Positions 62,921 through 64,000 of a stretch of DNA of 64,000 nt are shown here, one piece after another. The notes beneath the pieces are model-generated. The model ran no database searches. It had not been told where the DNA came from and saw only the letters and a list, made by a program, of their open reading frames with translations. Position 1 is the stretch's first letter, and the number at the start of each line of letters is the position of its first letter. The position numbers were made by a program, and so were the translations under genes. Source of the stretch: Riemerella columbina DSM 16469 (lineage in GTDB: Bacteria; Bacteroidota; Bacteroidia; Flavobacteriales; Weeksellaceae); assembly GCF_000374405.1 (NCBI RefSeq), contig NZ_KB894229.1:83816-147815 (forward strand), read 5' to 3'.

Positions 62921-63699
62921 TAGAAAGCAGTCAAAATGATAAGATAAAATACCTCAAACGCCTACTAAGCGATAACCGATTTCGTAAAAAAGAAGGCGTG
63001 TTTGTGGTAGAAGGGCAGCAGGAAAACGAAAGGGCTTTGCAATTTCACTACGAAGCCGTGGCACTCTATATTTGTGATGCACTGTTTAAAGGAACAATGC
63101 CTAACCATAACGCTTGTCATTTTATATCTCAGCAAATCTATGAAAAACTAGCTTATAGAGGAACTACGGAAGGAATATTAGGGATTTATAAAATTCCAAA
63201 TCGAGATTTAGCAAAGTATCAACCTAAGGACAACGCGAATATCATTATTATTGAAGGCATTGAAAAACCTGGAAATCTCGGCGCTATCCTTAGAAGTTGT
63301 GAAGCGTTTGGAATAGAGGCTTTGATTGTAACCGATACCAAAGTAGATTTTTACAATCCTAATGTATTACGCTCTAGCGTGGGGTGCTTATTTGGAATGC
63401 AAGTGTTCCAAAGCGATAACAAAACGACTTTAGAATTTTTAAAATCCAATGGATTTGAAATTTACACCACCTTTATGAGTGACCAAGCACAAATGATTTA
63501 CCAAATCGATTTAAAAACAAAAGCAGCGGTGATTTTTGGAACAGAACATTCGGGAATTAGTGAATTTTGGCATCAAGTGGGTAAAAATGTTTTGGTGCCG
63601 ATGGCAGGTACTATTGATTCTCTAAATTTAAGTAACGCCGTCGCCATCACTTGCTATGAATCCTTGAGACAAAGGCTTAATCATAAAGAACTGATTTAA
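62917..63699 (+). CDS. TrmH-type (SpoU) RNA 2'-O-methyltransferase
   Basis: SPOUT-class RNA methyltransferase, 260 residues. The N-terminal substrate-binding domain (RKKEGVFVVEGQQENERALQ) precedes the knotted catalytic domain: EGIEKPGNLGAILRSCEAFG (motif 1), FGTEHSGISEFW (motif 2) and VPMAGTIDSLNLSNAVAITC (motif 3). Target (23S rRNA or tRNA) is not resolved by sequence. Its ATG overlaps the rmuC stop (ATGA). Confidence 0.9.
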   Translation: MIESSQNDKIKYLKRLLSDNRFRKKEGVFVVEGQQENERALQFHYEAVALYICDALFKGTMPNHNACHFISQQIYEKLAYRGTTEGILGIYKIPNRDLAKYQPKDNANIIIIEGIEKPGNLGAILRSCEAFGIEALIVTDTKVDFYNPNVLRSSVGCLFGMQVFQSDNKTTLEFLKSNGFEIYTTFMSDQAQMIYQIDLKTKAAVIFGTEHSGISEFWHQVGKNVLVPMAGTIDSLNLSNAVAITCYESLRQRLNHKELI

Positions 63700-63721
63700 A
63701 CTTTTTTTTGGAAAACAAAAA

Positions 63722-64000
63722 AGGGTTGACGAAATTTGTGTTGCAAGACATAATTATTTCAAAGTCAACCCTATGATGTATAAAATACTCGACAAAGATA
63801 CAATAAAAGATGAAATAATCCCACATTTGCCACGAGCAAAAAGAGGATTTCAAGTAACAGTTCCTTTAGAAGAAGTGGTAGATGCTATTATTTTCAAATT
63901 AAAAACAGGAATTCAGTGGCATTTATTACCCGTAGAATCTTTTTTCAAAGAAAAAACACTTTCGTGGCAATCGGTATATTATCATTATCGAAAATGGTGT
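63722..64000 (+). mobile_element. Left part of an IS5-like insertion sequence (cut by window edge)
   Basis: The transposase reading frame at 63773 is preceded by a strong inverted repeat: AGGGTTGAC at 63722-63730 and GTCAACCCT at 63764-63772. The first copy may be the terminal inverted repeat; the right end lies outside the window, so the ends and any target duplication cannot be read. Confidence 0.7.
63773..64000 (+). CDS. IS5-like transposase, N-terminal part (3' end outside window)
   Basis: 76 codons before the window edge, start ATG 63773 or 63776. The segment DEIIPHLPRAKRGFQVTVPL, EEVVDAIIFKLKTGIQWHLL matches the DUF4096-type N-terminal domain of IS5/IS4-group transposases (DNA-binding helix-turn-helix). 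The catalytic DDE residues are beyond the window. An inverted repeat hairpin ends at the base before the first ATG, so it could restrict read-through translation. Confidence 0.8.
   Translation, partial: MMYKILDKDTIKDEIIPHLPRAKRGFQVTVPLEEVVDAIIFKLKTGIQWHLLPVESFFKEKTLSWQSVYYHYRKWC

Noticed and set aside
1..64000. CRISPR array, prophage or defence island
   Set aside because: No regularly spaced direct repeats, phage structural genes, integrase or recognisable defence genes were seen; the only mobile element is the partial IS at the right edge.

Overview
The window reads as chromosomal DNA of a Bacteroidota bacterium of class Flavobacteriia, most likely Weeksellaceae (the Chryseobacterium/Riemerella/Bergeyella group). 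The evidence is the AT-rich composition, many TAnnTTTG (-7) promoter boxes instead of sigma70 -10 boxes, A-rich rather than Shine-Dalgarno start regions, an alternative complex III operon, a flavobacterial-type FtsZ tail, a GYDIA-family GHMP kinase, and a MurE with the meso-DAP DNPR motif. The genus is inferred, not proven.

Layout. 1-2.8 kb: 3' end of a SPOR-tailed cell-wall amidase, two tRNA-Glu(UUC) genes flanking rpsT, aroQ, a broken small membrane-protein gene and a BrxA/BrxB bacilliredoxin. 2.9-18.5 kb (minus): an unbroken 13-gene division and cell-wall cluster, mraZ-rsmH-ftsL-ftsI-murE-mraY-murD-ftsW-murG-murC-ftsQ-ftsA-ftsZ, with two perfect MraZ-box repeats at its head and one terminator after ftsZ. 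18.7-28 kb (plus): alpha/beta hydrolase, engB, GNAT, M1 peptidase, coaX, a convergent tetR, an ECF sigma factor with a 44-residue ORF behind it, HAD phosphatase, trpS, AI-2E transporter and a DUF3820 protein. 28-41 kb (minus): zinc metallopeptidase, ribH, a TPR membrane protein, apt, a lipoprotein, and the complete six-gene alternative complex III operon actABCDEF. 40.8-50 kb: SPOR protein and uvrB (plus), then pckA, GHMP kinase, epimerase-like protein, dps, folD and pgi (minus). 50-64 kb: DUF4349 lipoprotein (minus), then on plus a GluR0-like ligand-gated channel, truncated haemoglobin, dprA, gdhA, an SDR, a small accessory patch (membrane protein, degenerate ORF, lipoprotein), a PiT-PhoU fusion transporter, pncB, rmuC, a TrmH-type methyltransferase, and the left end of an IS5-like insertion sequence cut by the window edge.

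Most of the window is housekeeping. The observations most worth checking are: (i) two classes of leader, in which four genes (mraZ, HAD phosphatase, uvrB, dprA) have their -7 box only 4-6 nt from the start codon and look leaderless while the others sit 19-24 nt away; (ii) exact tandem AAAGTGGTAA MraZ boxes upstream of mraZ; (iii) a prokaryotic ionotropic glutamate-receptor-like channel with a K+ filter; (iv) a 44-codon ORF tied to an ECF sigma factor with no anti-sigma gene; (v) two decaying small genes. No CRISPR array, prophage or clearly novel multi-gene system was found.
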